Counted from the first letter of the stretch, positions 1 through 8,497 are shown. The stretch is DNA of 64,000 nucleotides from Arthrobacter sulfonylureivorans (GCA_004000035.1 RJAE01000014.1:51809-115808); one strand, 5' to 3'. Made by a program: numbers and translations. Notes: generated by a model not told the origin, from the letters alone.

Positions 1-113
1 GGCCGGAGTCCCGTGAACATGACGATCAGGTGGCGCCGGTCCTGCTTGGCTTCGCGCGTCTTGTATTCCACGAGGACGCCGTTGTGCAGAAAGTCCTGTT
101 CACGTTGGGGCAT
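1..113 (-). CDS. Asp2-like alpha/beta hydrolase, N-terminal fragment (runs off left edge)
   Basis: Reading leftwards from an ATG at 113 gives MPQREQDFLHNGVLVEYKT and then RRHLIVMFTGL before the window ends. This matches the first 35 residues of the next gene (184-1935) almost position for position, so it is a tandem paralogue in the same orientation. Only 70 bases separate the stop of the upstream copy from this start, which suggests co-transcription. The catalytic part lies outside the window, so function is inferred only from the paralogue. Confidence 0.85.
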   Translation of the reverse strand, partial: MPQREQDFLHNGVLVEYKTREAKQDRRHLIVMFTGLR

Positions 114-183
114 GCCTGCGAAGCTACTGCGCCCGGATGAACGCCGGGGAAACACCTGCCGGCCGCGGGGTGCGGAGCCGAAG

Positions 184-1935
184 TTACCGCCCGGCCAGCC
201 GTCGCTTGATCCGGCGCCGGAGCGCCGATGGCGCCAGACGGACCATCCCGGTACGGAACGACGCCGGTCCGGGTGCGGCGTCGTGCATGGCGGCGGCGGT
301 GCCGGCGTCGGCGGTCCGGATCTGTACGGTTTTGCCGGTGGGGAGGGTGTAGAGTCCGACGGCGCAGCTGAGGCTGACGGCGGCGTGGTAGGTTCCCGGC
401 GGCAGCGCGGAGATGTCCACGCCGGCGCCCTTGCGGGTGCCGAAGTGCGCGCCGGAGTAGTCGCTGAGCCCGTCGCCGAAGACGTTCGCGTCCCCGCGGA
501 AGCCGCCGGTGGCGAGGGCGAAGGCGTGGGTGCCGGCGGGTCCGTGCAGCACCAGGTAGTACTGGGCGGCTTTGCTGTCGGGGATTTCCATGCCGCGGAC
601 GGCGAAGTCCCCGTCCAGGTGCACGCGCTGCCCGCGTGCCCAGCTGGTGCGCAGCCGGAAGTAGGCCTCTTGCGGTGAGGTGCCGAGGACCGGCCGCACA
701 TCCAGCACGGCGCCGCCGGGCCGGGTGCGGAAGCGGTACAGCCGTCCGTCCCGCTGTGATTCGGCGCTCAGCGGTGTGCTCGCGGCCAGCGGTTGCTCGG
801 CCTTCCGGTCCGGGAGGGCCAGCCGCAGCCGCAGCTCGTACGTTCCAGCCGGCAGCCCGGCCAGATCGATGCCCTCGTGCTTGCGCGAGGAAAACCGGGC
901 CCGCCGGTAATCGCAGTAGGCCTGCTGGAAGTACCGAAAGGAGATGCCCGCGTCCTCGTTTCCACCCAGGGCAAACTCGTGTCGGGAGGCTTCTCCGGCG
1001 AGCACCAGCGTGCTGGCCAAATCGGCCCAGTCCTCGGTGGCGTGCCCGCGCACGAACCCCACGCCTTCCGGGAAGAACACCGAACCGGCCAGCCGCACGC
1101 CGGTCAGATTGGCGACAGCGGCACCGGCCTCCCGCTGCCGTGACAGCACCTCGGTGCGCAGTTGCGGTTCTAGCCGGTTGCCATTGCGCACCGTGCCGTA
1201 GCGCGGCGCAACGTTCTCTGCGAGCGCGTAAAGCGTGGCCAGGATCAGCGGCACGTTGTAGCGGGTCACATCCGTGTGCTCGTTGACCAGGTCCGAATCT
1301 GTCTCGATGTAGTTGAAGTTCGGGTACTTGGCGAACATCGGCAGCGCCGGCACTATCTGCCCCGCGTGGAACTGGTCCCGCGGGGAGCTGAACAGGTAGA
1401 TGTTCTTCTCCGTCTGCTCATCAGCTGCCACCGCGTCAGGCAGCAGCCCGTCCAGCGACTCGAGCTCCGCCTGCCCGCCACCGCCGGTCAGGTGCGCGAA
1501 GATCTTGGGCCGGTTCCCGCGGGTATGCGTGCCGGCGTAGATCTGCGGGGCACTGGCGAGGATATTGCCGAAGTTGTACTTGATGCCTAGATACAGCGCA
1601 GCGAACCCGCCCTTGGAGAAACCCGCCAGCGTGCATTCTTTTCGGCTCAGCCCCAGCCGCTGCAGCTCTGCCTCGATCAGCGCGACCACGGCCTGCTCAA
1701 TGGAGAAGTCCATATTCCGGCACAGGTAATATGCGTGCTGCCCGTCGAACTTGTCCTTGATCCAGAGCCAATGAGCCTGGCTGTCGCTGGAAGCCCTGCC
1801 ATCAAACTCGTAGCTGTCCAGCCGCCCGACCCCCGCAAACATGACGATCAGGTGGCGCCGATCCAGCTTCGCCGCGCGCCGTTTGTACTGCACCAGCACG
1901 CCGCTGTGGACAAAATCTTGTTCTCGTTCGGACAT
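184..1935 (-). CDS. Asp2-like alpha/beta hydrolase (possible glycan O-acyltransferase/esterase)
   Basis: The protein has 583 residues and no signal peptide. After the start REQDFVHSG comes a hydrolase core. The nucleophile elbow GFSKGG places Ser107, and Asp187 (SPRDQFHAG) and His220 (NEHTDV) are plausible triad partners. This arrangement resembles the Asp2 family of the accessory Sec system. Streptococcal Asp2 O-acetylates GlcNAc on serine-rich glycoproteins, but no other accessory Sec component is visible here. Residues from about 270 on are beta-rich and Gly/Ala-rich and contain two similar blocks (around SSRKHEGIDLAGLPAGTYEL and GTRKGAGVDISALPPGTY), each ending in a GTY turn. These look like paired carbohydrate-binding-like domains. 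A role in acylating or hydrolysing a surface glycan is inference. Confidence 0.8.
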   Translation of the reverse strand: MSEREQDFVHSGVLVQYKRRAAKLDRRHLIVMFAGVGRLDSYEFDGRASSDSQAHWLWIKDKFDGQHAYYLCRNMDFSIEQAVVALIEAELQRLGLSRKECTLAGFSKGGFAALYLGIKYNFGNILASAPQIYAGTHTRGNRPKIFAHLTGGGGQAELESLDGLLPDAVAADEQTEKNIYLFSSPRDQFHAGQIVPALPMFAKYPNFNYIETDSDLVNEHTDVTRYNVPLILATLYALAENVAPRYGTVRNGNRLEPQLRTEVLSRQREAGAAVANLTGVRLAGSVFFPEGVGFVRGHATEDWADLASTLVLAGEASRHEFALGGNEDAGISFRYFQQAYCDYRRARFSSRKHEGIDLAGLPAGTYELRLRLALPDRKAEQPLAASTPLSAESQRDGRLYRFRTRPGGAVLDVRPVLGTSPQEAYFRLRTSWARGQRVHLDGDFAVRGMEIPDSKAAQYYLVLHGPAGTHAFALATGGFRGDANVFGDGLSDYSGAHFGTRKGAGVDISALPPGTYHAAVSLSCAVGLYTLPTGKTVQIRTADAGTAAAMHDAAPGPASFRTGMVRLAPSALRRRIKRRLAGR

Positions 1936-2251
1936 GCGCCCCCAACGCCTCCATCAATGCTTTAAGTACCCGGACGTACCGAAACTACGTGGCCTTGGTG
2001 AACGCCAGGCAAACTCGCGGCGGCACCGGCATCGAACCCCAAACTCGGTGATCGACCAACGGCCGCCAGTCAAGCATTCCGGTGATCGACCAAGGGCCGC
2101 CAGTCAAGCATTCCGGTGATCGACCAAGGGCCGCCAGTCAAGCCTTCCGGTGATCGACCAAGGGCCGCCAGCCAAGCATCTCGGTGATTGACCAAGGGCC
2201 GCCGGTCAAGCCTTCCGATGATCGACCAAGGGCCGCCACCCGCGTGGAGAT
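1936..2251. other. Intergenic region dominated by tandem repeats
   Basis: The 316 bases between the Asp2-like gene and the yaaA stop contain no convincing gene. Bases 2044-2239 are the six-copy 34-bp repeat listed separately. Bases 1936-2043 hold the upstream leader of the minus-strand Asp2-like gene. Short reading frames across the repeats change frame in each unit because 34 is not a multiple of three. Confidence 0.7.
2044..2239. repeat. Six-copy 34-bp direct tandem repeat
   Basis: The core GGTGATCGACCAAGGGCCGC recurs with starts at 2047, 2081, 2115, 2149, 2183 and 2217 (GATGATCG in the last copy), exactly 34 bases apart. The rest of the unit is a (A/G)(G/C)TCAAGC(A/C)TTCC-like stretch. 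Copies differ at only a few positions and there are no unique spacers, so it is not CRISPR. The array lies 3' of the minus-strand yaaA and upstream of the Asp2-like gene. Confidence 0.9.
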
Positions 2252-3016
2252 CTATTCGCCCAGAACAATGTTCAGCGCGTGCGCCTTGCGGGCCGTGCCG
2301 TCCACCAGTTCCGCCTGCCAGACTTCCTGTGCCGCCTTCAACAGGGCGGCCGGAGTCTCGGGCGCCTTGCCGCGGCGGGTGAGCAGATGCCGGGCCAGCT
2401 CGCCGCGGGTGTGTTTGGCAAAGTGTGAGACGACCGTGCGCTTGCCATTGCGCTCCTGGAACACGTTGACCACCACGGTGCGGGCAGGCTCCGGCGTCCA
2501 AGCCGCGGCGTAGGTGCTGGAACGGCAGTCGACCAGCAGGTGCCCCTCGGCGTGCGCGTCCAACGCCGTGGGTAGCCGCTTCTTCCAGTACGAGGCCAGC
2601 TTCCCGGTTTCCGGCAGCCCCACGGACATGGACAGCCGGTAGGCCGGAATGCTGTCCGCGAAGCCAATCGCACCCCAGAGCGCTGAAATTACAACGACGG
2701 CGGCGTCCGCCTTGCGCTTCTGCGTGGCCGTCATGGTCTGGTAGCTGAGCGCGTCGTACAGCACGCCGGAGTACACGGTGTGTGCAGGGGCGGACGGTTC
2801 GTCGTGCAGCCGGGTATTTCGCTCTACTTCAGCAGCCAACGATGCGCCTACCCCAAGCTGCGCCAGGGCGTCCGGGCTTTGGCTGACGTGGGCAAGGGCG
2901 GTCAGTACTTCCTCGCGGGCAGGATTCAGCTCCGGGAACTGGAGTTCGTGTAGATCGAACGGATGCCCCTTGGCGGCAGCGGTCTTTCCTTCGGAGGGCG
3001 GAAGCAGAATCAGCAC
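2252..3016 (-). CDS. yaaA: YaaA/DUF328 family peroxide-stress protein
   Basis: The protein has 254 residues, close to the family's usual length of about 255. It starts MLILLPPSEGKTAA, the hallmark N-terminus of YaaA. Further family-like segments are LYDALSYQTM, SALWGAIGFADSIPAYRLSM and VDCRSSTYAA. E. coli YaaA lowers intracellular free iron during hydrogen peroxide stress and binds DNA; the same role here is by family only. The gene is convergent with nothing close by, and its 3' end abuts the 34-bp repeat array. Confidence 0.93.
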   Translation of the reverse strand: MLILLPPSEGKTAAAKGHPFDLHELQFPELNPAREEVLTALAHVSQSPDALAQLGVGASLAAEVERNTRLHDEPSAPAHTVYSGVLYDALSYQTMTATQKRKADAAVVVISALWGAIGFADSIPAYRLSMSVGLPETGKLASYWKKRLPTALDAHAEGHLLVDCRSSTYAAAWTPEPARTVVVNVFQERNGKRTVVSHFAKHTRGELARHLLTRRGKAPETPAALLKAAQEVWQAELVDGTARKAHALNIVLGE

Positions 3017-3142
3017 CGTAGCAGCCTACCGTCGGACCGCACCGCCGAACGAAAGGCGGGAACCCCGCCGTCGTCATGGTGTGAAGCGGGCGGATGGCAC
3101 GTGATTACTGGCCGTGGGGGAGCAGGCCGTATCCTGAAGGCG

Positions 3143-3538
3143 GGACGGGTTGGCTGGGCGATCGCGTCGGACGGGTCTGCGAAGATTCGTCTGCCGAGGA
3201 AAGTCCGGGCTCCGCAGGGCAGGGTGGTGGGTAACGCCCACTCGGGGAAACCCGCAGGCAAGTGCCACAGAAAATAGACCGCCAGGGTTGCCTCGTGCAG
3301 CACCTGGTAAGGGTGAAACGGCGGTGTAAGAGACCACCAGCGCGTCGGGCGACCGGGGCGGCTAGGTAAACCCCACCCGGAGCAAGGCCAGACAGGGCAC
3401 GATCGAGGGCTGCTCGCCCGAGTGTCCGGGTAGGCCGCTTGAGGGCACCGGCAACGGTGCTCCTAGATGGATGATCGCCACCCGGCGGCGGGCAACTGCC
3501 GCAGGTGACAGAACCCGGCTCATAGGCCAACCCGTCCC
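3143..3538 (+). ncRNA. rnpB: RNase P RNA, bacterial type A
   Basis: The 5' end GACGGGTTGGC pairs with the 3' end GCCAACCCGTCC to form helix P1. Conserved elements appear in order: GAGGAAAGTCCGGGCTCC near 3197, AGGGTGAAACGG near 3310, GTAAACCCCACCCGGAGCAA near 3366 and AGGTGACAGAACCCGGCT just before the 3' end. These are diagnostic of the catalytic RNA that matures the 5' ends of tRNAs. The ends are estimated from the P1 pairing to within a few bases. A GC-rich hairpin follows at 3590. Confidence 0.96.
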
Positions 3539-3589
3539 ACTACTTTCGCCACCAGCCGGTGACCAAAGCGGCAGATCCACAGGGAAGCA

Positions 3590-3625
3590 GCCCCGTCGGT
3601 TGGGGTGTCCGACGGGGCCGCTTCG
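3590..3625 (+). terminator. Hairpin downstream of rnpB
   Basis: GCCCCGTCGG (3590-3599) pairs perfectly with CCGACGGGGC (3609-3618) around a 9-base loop, followed by CGCTTCG. The uridine tract is weak, so this is a plausible rather than certain intrinsic terminator or a 3' processing structure for rnpB. Confidence 0.55.
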
Positions 3626-3807
3626 ACTGCCGAACACCACCGCAGAGTTGGGGGCCGTGGCGGGGTTCGCTACCGCACAGTCTCGCAGTCCTCCACAGCA
3701 ACACATATCCCCAATGTTGGTTAGCGCCGTTGGGGTGTGCACCAGGCTTCGCTGGCTGCCGGTGCGGGAGCCAAGGCCTGCCCGTTATGGTCTTGTAATG
3801 TGTTGGG

Positions 3808-4836
3808 ATGACTTCTCCGGCGTCGCAGCGAAACCTTCGACTTGATACCGCCAAGGGACTGCTGATCTTTGCGGTGGTCCTTGGCCACTTCCTTGAGGAG
3901 ATCGGTTCCTGGAAGGCGGACGGCACTCGGCTGGCGTTGACGGGCATCTACATGTTCCACATGCCGGCTTTTGTGTTTCTGGCAGGAGTGACCGCCAAGA
4001 CAAGCCGGCTGGGCCAGCGAATCGGCACGTTCGCTGTGATTCTGGTGGCGTTTCAGACCCTGTACTTTGTCTTCGTCAGCGTTCTGGGCATCGACCGGCA
4101 GTTCTCCATCGAGCGGCCGTTCTGGATCCTCTGGTTCCTGCTCGGGATGATGTGGTGGCTCCTGCTGCTTCCGGTTATTGCGCGGTTCCCCAGGGCGGCC
4201 ATCTTGCTGTCAATTGTCATCGCACTGGTAGTCGGCGCTTTGGACTCGGTCGGCTATTCATTGTCGCTCTCACGGGCACTGGTTTTCCTGCCGTTTTTCG
4301 TGGTGGGAGCCACCTACGGGAAGCGCATAGTTCGTGCGTTGGGGGAGGCGAGTTTGGCGTGGAAAGCGGCTGCCCTTGTCGCTGCTCTGGGCGGCTGGCT
4401 ACTCGTCTACAGCCAGGACATTCCGCACCAATGGCTGTATGGCTCCTTCAGTTTTGACCGGCTTGAGACTCCTGACGTCTTGGGTCTGGGCACCAGAGGG
4501 GCGCTGCTGCTCCTAGCAGCTGTCGCGATAGCCGCCCTGCTCTGCGTAACCCCGAACCGGCAGGGGTTCGTCGCCCGACTCGGCCGGCACAGCCTGGCGG
4601 TCTACGTCCTTCACGGTTTCGTTGTCCTAGCCGTGGCGGAGGCGCTGCCTGCAATCCAAGACCTTTGGGGGAGCACAGGAGTGCTCGTCCTTGGTCTGGT
4701 GCTGGCTGCGGCGACCACCATGCTGCTGGCTCTGCCAGTCTTTGAGAACACCATCCGACGCGCGGCGGGCTATGTAGTCAGGATCTACTCGTCGGCGGTA
4801 GCAAAGTCGAGCGGCGAACGGGTCGATGCCCGTTAA
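3808..4836 (+). CDS. Membrane acyltransferase family 3 protein (fucose 4-O-acetylase-like)
   Basis: This is a 342-residue integral membrane protein with about ten hydrophobic segments. The first segment has the family signature LRLDTAKGLLIFAVVLGHFL, with the conserved Asp and His, followed by YMFHMPAFVFLAG. Such proteins transfer acyl groups, usually acetyl from acetyl-CoA, to sugars of surface polymers. It lies alone between rnpB and gap, so its substrate cannot be told from its neighbours; it may decorate the polymer made by the large downstream locus. A similar protein lies at 39358-40437. The ATG at 3808 follows a weak ribosome binding site. Confidence 0.82.
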   Translation: MTSPASQRNLRLDTAKGLLIFAVVLGHFLEEIGSWKADGTRLALTGIYMFHMPAFVFLAGVTAKTSRLGQRIGTFAVILVAFQTLYFVFVSVLGIDRQFSIERPFWILWFLLGMMWWLLLLPVIARFPRAAILLSIVIALVVGALDSVGYSLSLSRALVFLPFFVVGATYGKRIVRALGEASLAWKAAALVAALGGWLLVYSQDIPHQWLYGSFSFDRLETPDVLGLGTRGALLLLAAVAIAALLCVTPNRQGFVARLGRHSLAVYVLHGFVVLAVAEALPAIQDLWGSTGVLVLGLVLAAATTMLLALPVFENTIRRAAGYVVRIYSSAVAKSSGERVDAR

Positions 4837-4991
4837 CGTGAGGCAGTTCACCTGCAGGCGTACGCCGATGCTTCCAGCAGTCCCTAGAATGGATAGCGGG
4901 TCGGCGTGACTGACGTCGCTTGGCAACGAGCGGCCAAACCGCGCAGATCCCTAAGCTTCCCGCCGGCAGTCGGCGGTGGCGTGCCGTCGGA

Positions 4992-5010
4992 ACCGGACAG
5001 ATTGTCCGGT
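4992..5010. promoter_or_regulatory. Perfect inverted repeat upstream of gap (candidate operator)
   Basis: ACCGGACA (4992-4999), GAT, then TGTCCGGT (5003-5010) form a perfect 8-bp palindrome with a 3-base spacer, 81 bases before the gap start. A second hairpin, CCGGG with CCCGG (about 5050-5070), lies between it and the ribosome binding site. The size suits a dimeric repressor, but no regulator is identified. Confidence 0.4.
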
Positions 5011-5091
5011 GAAAGCGGCGTCGTCGTGAAAATCCACGGCGGTGACAACCGGGCTCGAGGGAGAACCCGGCTGATGTAGGAAGGTAATTCT

Positions 5092-6561
5092 GTGAACCAG
5101 ATGTCAGAGTCGGCCCTAGATGCGTGGAGCAACCGCCAGGCCCTTGCCGAAGCGATGATCCCGATGATCGGCCGGTTGTACCGAGAAAACAACGTGGTCA
5201 CCTCCATCCACGGGCGCAGCCTGATTAACCAGTCCGTGGTGGGCATCCTCAAGGCGCACCGCTTCGCCCGCCAAATCGACGACGCCGAACTGCCGCTGGA
5301 AGAAACTTTCCCGGTGGTGCAGGCGCTGAGCGAGCTGGAACTCGGCGCCGGCTCGGTGGACCTGGCCCGCCTGCTGGTGAAGTTCAAGAACGAGGCTGAC
5401 GGCACGGACCTGAAGGACTTCGTCCGGGCCGAGCTGGCGGATATTGTCGGCAAGCACGGTGCAGACGAGCGCACCAGCACCGATGTGGTGCTCTATGGCT
5501 TCGGCCGGATCGGCCGCCTGCTGGCCCGCATCCTGGTGGGCCACTCCGGTGGCGGCCACGGGCTGCGCCTGCGCGCCGTGGTGGTGCGCAGGGGCAGCGA
5601 CGATGACCTGATCAAGCGCGCCAGCCTGCTGCGCCGCGACTCCGTGCACGGCCCGTTCGACGGCACCATCTCCGTGAACGAAGAGAACAACACCATCCAG
5701 GCCAATGGCACGTTGATCCAGTTCATCTACTCCAACGACCCGGCGTCGGTGGACTACACCCAGTACGGCATCAAGGACGCCATCGTGGTGGACAACACCG
5801 GCAAGTGGCGCGATGAAGCCGGCCTGTCCCAGCACCTGCAGTGCCCGGGCGTCTCACGCGTGGTGCTGACCGCACCGGGCAAGGGCGGCCTGAAGAACAT
5901 CGTGCACGGCGTGAACCACTCGGACATCACGGACGAGGACAAGATCGTTTCCGCAGCTTCCTGCACCACCAACGCTATTACGCCGGTGCTCAAGGCCCTG
6001 AACGACAAGTACGGCATCGCGCACGGCCACGTGGAGACGGTCCACTCCTACACCAACGACCAGAACCTGATCGACAACTTCCACAAGGGCACGCGACGCG
6101 GCCGGTCGGCGGCGCTGAACATGGTGCTGACCGAGACCGGCGCTGCCAAGGCCGTGGCCAAGGCCCTGCCGGAGCTCGAGGGCAAGCTGACCGGCAACGC
6201 CATCCGCGTTCCCACCCCGGACGTTTCGATGGCCATCCTGAACCTGAACCTGGAGCAGGACGCCACCAAGGAAGGCCTGAACGAGTACCTGCGCGGCATG
6301 TCGCTGAACTCGGATCTGCGCAAGCAGATTGACTACGTCAACTCGCCGGAAATCGTCTCCACCGACTTCGTCGGTTCGCGCCGCGCCGGCGTGGTGGACG
6401 GTCTGGCAACCATCGCCAACGGCAAGAACGCCGTGCTCTACGTCTGGTACGACAACGAGTTCGGTTACAGCTGCCAGGTGGTCCGCGTGCTGGAAGAGAT
6501 CGCCGGGGTCAACCCGAAGATCTTCCCGGCCGTGATGGAGCCGGTGGCGGAAACCGTCTAA
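5092..6561 (+). CDS. gap: Glyceraldehyde-3-phosphate dehydrogenase, long GapB-type
   Basis: The 489 residues are about 150 more than a classical GAPDH because of an N-terminal helical extension (residues 1-130), as in the roughly 480-residue corynebacterial GapB. The NAD(P)-binding core begins at VVLYGFGRIGRLLAR. The catalytic motif ASCTTN carries Cys291, with a conserved HSYTNDQN further on and WYDNEFGYSCQVVR near the C-terminus. It interconverts glyceraldehyde-3-phosphate and 1,3-bisphosphoglycerate. GapB enzymes in corynebacteria serve mainly gluconeogenesis; that bias here is inference. The GTG start follows TAGGAAGG. A strong terminator lies at 6591. Confidence 0.95.
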   Translation: MNQMSESALDAWSNRQALAEAMIPMIGRLYRENNVVTSIHGRSLINQSVVGILKAHRFARQIDDAELPLEETFPVVQALSELELGAGSVDLARLLVKFKNEADGTDLKDFVRAELADIVGKHGADERTSTDVVLYGFGRIGRLLARILVGHSGGGHGLRLRAVVVRRGSDDDLIKRASLLRRDSVHGPFDGTISVNEENNTIQANGTLIQFIYSNDPASVDYTQYGIKDAIVVDNTGKWRDEAGLSQHLQCPGVSRVVLTAPGKGGLKNIVHGVNHSDITDEDKIVSAASCTTNAITPVLKALNDKYGIAHGHVETVHSYTNDQNLIDNFHKGTRRGRSAALNMVLTETGAAKAVAKALPELEGKLTGNAIRVPTPDVSMAILNLNLEQDATKEGLNEYLRGMSLNSDLRKQIDYVNSPEIVSTDFVGSRRAGVVDGLATIANGKNAVLYVWYDNEFGYSCQVVRVLEEIAGVNPKIFPAVMEPVAETV

Positions 6562-6590
6562 CCCGGTTTATCGAGCAAGAACGACGGCGG

Positions 6591-6622
6591 AGGCCGGCGG
6601 CAGTGAAAGCCGCCGGCCTTTG
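6591..6622 (+). terminator. Intrinsic terminator after gap
   Basis: AGGCCGGCGGC (6591-6601) pairs with GCCGCCGGCCT (6609-6619) around a 7-base loop and is followed by TTGCT. The 11-bp perfect GC-rich stem 30 bases after the stop codon is a convincing terminator. Confidence 0.8.
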
Positions 6623-6661
6623 CTATGGCTTTTAGCCGGACGGCGTTCCTACAATGGCCGC

Positions 6662-6862
6662 ATGGTAGAGATGACGCGGTGGGAACAGGCACAGGCCAAT
6701 CACAAGGAAGCCGAGCGGCTGCTGCATGCGGCGGAGGACGCATATGCCCGCGGCAGCGTGCCGGAGAAGCGCATCGACGAGCTCAAACGGCTGCGCGACA
6801 TTACGCTGGAGGACCTGCGCCGCTGCGAGAAAGACCACAAGTCGGGCCTCACGGACAGCTGA
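6662..6862 (+). CDS. Small charged helical protein, unknown function
   Basis: From the ATG at 6662 the frame encodes 66 residues, starting MVEMTRWEQAQANHKEAERL. An upstream in-frame start at 6620 would overlap the gap terminator, so the internal ATG is preferred. The sequence is almost entirely amphipathic helix, rich in Glu, Arg, Lys and Ala (HAAEDAYARG, KRIDELKRLRDITLEDLRRC), and could form a coiled coil. I do not recognise a family. Confidence 0.6.
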   Translation: MVEMTRWEQAQANHKEAERLLHAAEDAYARGSVPEKRIDELKRLRDITLEDLRRCEKDHKSGLTDS

Positions 6863-6937
6863 ACGGCCGCGGGCCTGCCGCGGCTGATCACTAGGCGCCG
6901 TGGCCGGTCGCTAATGGCTGTGGGGGAGACGAAAGGA

Positions 6938-7510
6938 TCAGTGGCCGAACGGATCCGGATCAACGCCAGGTAACCAGGTGTTGCCGGGGATGCCCCAGCC
7001 TTCTTTCCTGATGTTTTTGCGGGCGCGCTTGCTCCACCGGTCGTTGAGCCGGTCAATGTACAGCTTGCCGTCCAAGTGGTCGTACTCGTGCTGCATCACG
7101 CGGGCGAACCAACCGGTTGCCTCGAAGTCCACCGGAGTGCCGTCGGCGTCGAAGCCGCGGACTCGGGCCCACTCCGCCCTCTTCAGCGGGTAGCTGTGAC
7201 CCGGCACGGACAGGCAGCCCTCGTTTTCCTCGTCGGGGTCGGGTTCCGCGCCAGAGACCTTGCCGAGCACCAGCGTTGGGTTGACCAGCACGCCCCGCGG
7301 CGGGACGTCGTCGTCGTTTGCAAACTCGTAGGTGAAGATCCGCAGTCCAACGCCCACTTGGGGAGCAGCCAGGCCCACCCCGTTCGCCTCGTCCATCGTG
7401 TCGAACATGTCCGCTATCAAGGCCCGGAGTTCATCGTCAAAGGTCTCTACCTCGACGGCGCGGCGGTGCAGCACCGGTTCTCCGGTGACGGTGACGGGGC
7501 GGACAGTCAT
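6938..7510 (-). CDS. def: Peptide deformylase
   Basis: The protein has 190 residues. All three catalytic motifs are present: GVGLAAPQVG, EGCLSVPG (metal-binding Cys) and QHEYDHLDG (two metal-binding His and the catalytic Glu). It removes the N-formyl group from nascent proteins in the cytoplasm. The C-terminal tail after the third motif (RWSKRARKNIRKEGWGIPG) is typical of actinobacterial deformylases. The ATG at 7510 is preceded on the minus strand by GGAGAAAA. The gene lies just downstream of tRNA-His but beyond its terminator. Confidence 0.96.
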   Translation of the reverse strand: MTVRPVTVTGEPVLHRRAVEVETFDDELRALIADMFDTMDEANGVGLAAPQVGVGLRIFTYEFANDDDVPPRGVLVNPTLVLGKVSGAEPDPDEENEGCLSVPGHSYPLKRAEWARVRGFDADGTPVDFEATGWFARVMQHEYDHLDGKLYIDRLNDRWSKRARKNIRKEGWGIPGNTWLPGVDPDPFGH

Positions 7511-7602
7511 TTTTCTCCTTCAGTCAGGACGAAGGTTCTCCGGTGTGGGCACTGCCACCTCGACGGTGCCGTGGGAACACTACCGCTGCAGCGGGACATG
7601 CA

Positions 7603-7633
7603 AAGAGCCGTCCCGACGTGCGGGACGGCTCTT
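7603..7633 (-). terminator. Terminator downstream of tRNA-His
   Basis: AAGAGCCGTCCC and GGGACGGCTCTT form a perfect 12-bp stem around a short loop. Read on the minus strand it ends in CTCTTTGC. It separates tRNA-His from def and could act in either direction. Confidence 0.8.
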
Positions 7634-7658
7634 CCTGCCGGCTATGCCGGACCTTCGG

Positions 7659-7732
7659 GGTGAGTAACGGGGATTGAACCCGCGACCTCCTGGACCACAA
7701 CCAGGCGCTCTGCCAGCTGAGCTATACCCACC
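7659..7732 (-). tRNA. tRNA-His (anticodon GUG)
   Basis: The minus strand folds into a cloverleaf. The acceptor stem is GTGGGTA paired with TACTCAC, with the extra 5' G(-1) expected of histidine tRNA opposite C73. The D arm is GCTC...GAGC. The anticodon loop TTGTGGT, after stem GCCTG/CCAGG, gives GTG, and the T loop is TTCAATC. CCA is not encoded. Confidence 0.96.
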
Positions 7733-7882
7733 ATGTGCCAACTTGTTCCTCCCGACGGGCCCCGCTCAAGCGGTTCCTGCCGGTCTCCAACCAGTAAGGC
7801 AACGCAGACTAGTTTACATGCTTTTCATCTGGCCTTTGCCACTTTAGGCCATTCCCGGCGTGAAAGTGGCATAGCTAACATT

Positions 7883-8497
7883 TTAGTCGGCTGGGGCGGC
7901 AATGATGCCGGCCGCAATCTTCTTGGCGGTGGCTGAATCCGGGCCGGGGGAGGGGACGAAGACAGCTTCGCGGTAGTAACGAAGTTCGTTGATGGAGTCT
8001 TTGATGTCTCCCAGCGCGCGGTGTCCGCCGCTCTTGGCCGGGGACTGGAAATAGGCACGGGTGAACCAGCGGCGGGACAGCTCCTTGATGGTGGAGACAT
8101 CGATGATCCGGTAGTGCAAATGGTCTATGACGCGTGGCATGTCCCGGGCCAGGAACGTCCGGTCGGTGCCGACGGAGTTGCCCGCCAGCTGTGCCTTGCG
8201 CGGCTCCGGAACCCACTGGGTGATGTATTCCATGACCCTGTCCTCGGCGTCCGCCATGGTCATGCCGTGCGGGAGCTCGTCTAGCAGCTTGGAGGTGGTG
8301 TGCATGGTTCGAACGAAGTCGTTCATCTGGGCCAGGGACTCTGCGCTGGGCTTGATGACAACATCCACTCCTTCGCCCAAAACGTTGAGTTCCGAGTCGG
8401 TGACCAGGACTGCAACCTCGATCAGCGCATCCGCCTCGAGGTCCAGCCCGGTCATTTCGCAGTCGATCCAGACAATATGTTCGTTAGAGATTGGCAC
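7883..8497 (-). CDS. orn: Oligoribonuclease (DEDDh exonuclease)
   Basis: The protein has 204 residues, the usual length for the family. ExoI motif WIDCEMTGLD supplies the Asp and Glu ligands, and HRALGDIKDSINELRYYRE supplies the ExoIII His and Asp. It degrades 2- to 5-nt RNA fragments and nucleotide dimers such as pGpG. The ATG at 8497 begins MPISNEHIVW. The nearest plus-strand gene (8631) is divergent, leaving about 130 bases for promoters. Confidence 0.95.
   Translation of the reverse strand: MPISNEHIVWIDCEMTGLDLEADALIEVAVLVTDSELNVLGEGVDVVIKPSAESLAQMNDFVRTMHTTSKLLDELPHGMTMADAEDRVMEYITQWVPEPRKAQLAGNSVGTDRTFLARDMPRVIDHLHYRIIDVSTIKELSRRWFTRAYFQSPAKSGGHRALGDIKDSINELRYYREAVFVPSPGPDSATAKKIAAGIIAAPAD

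Noticed and set aside
2044-2239. Possible CRISPR array
   Set aside because: The 34-bp units are contiguous and near-identical along their whole length, with no unique spacers and no cas genes.
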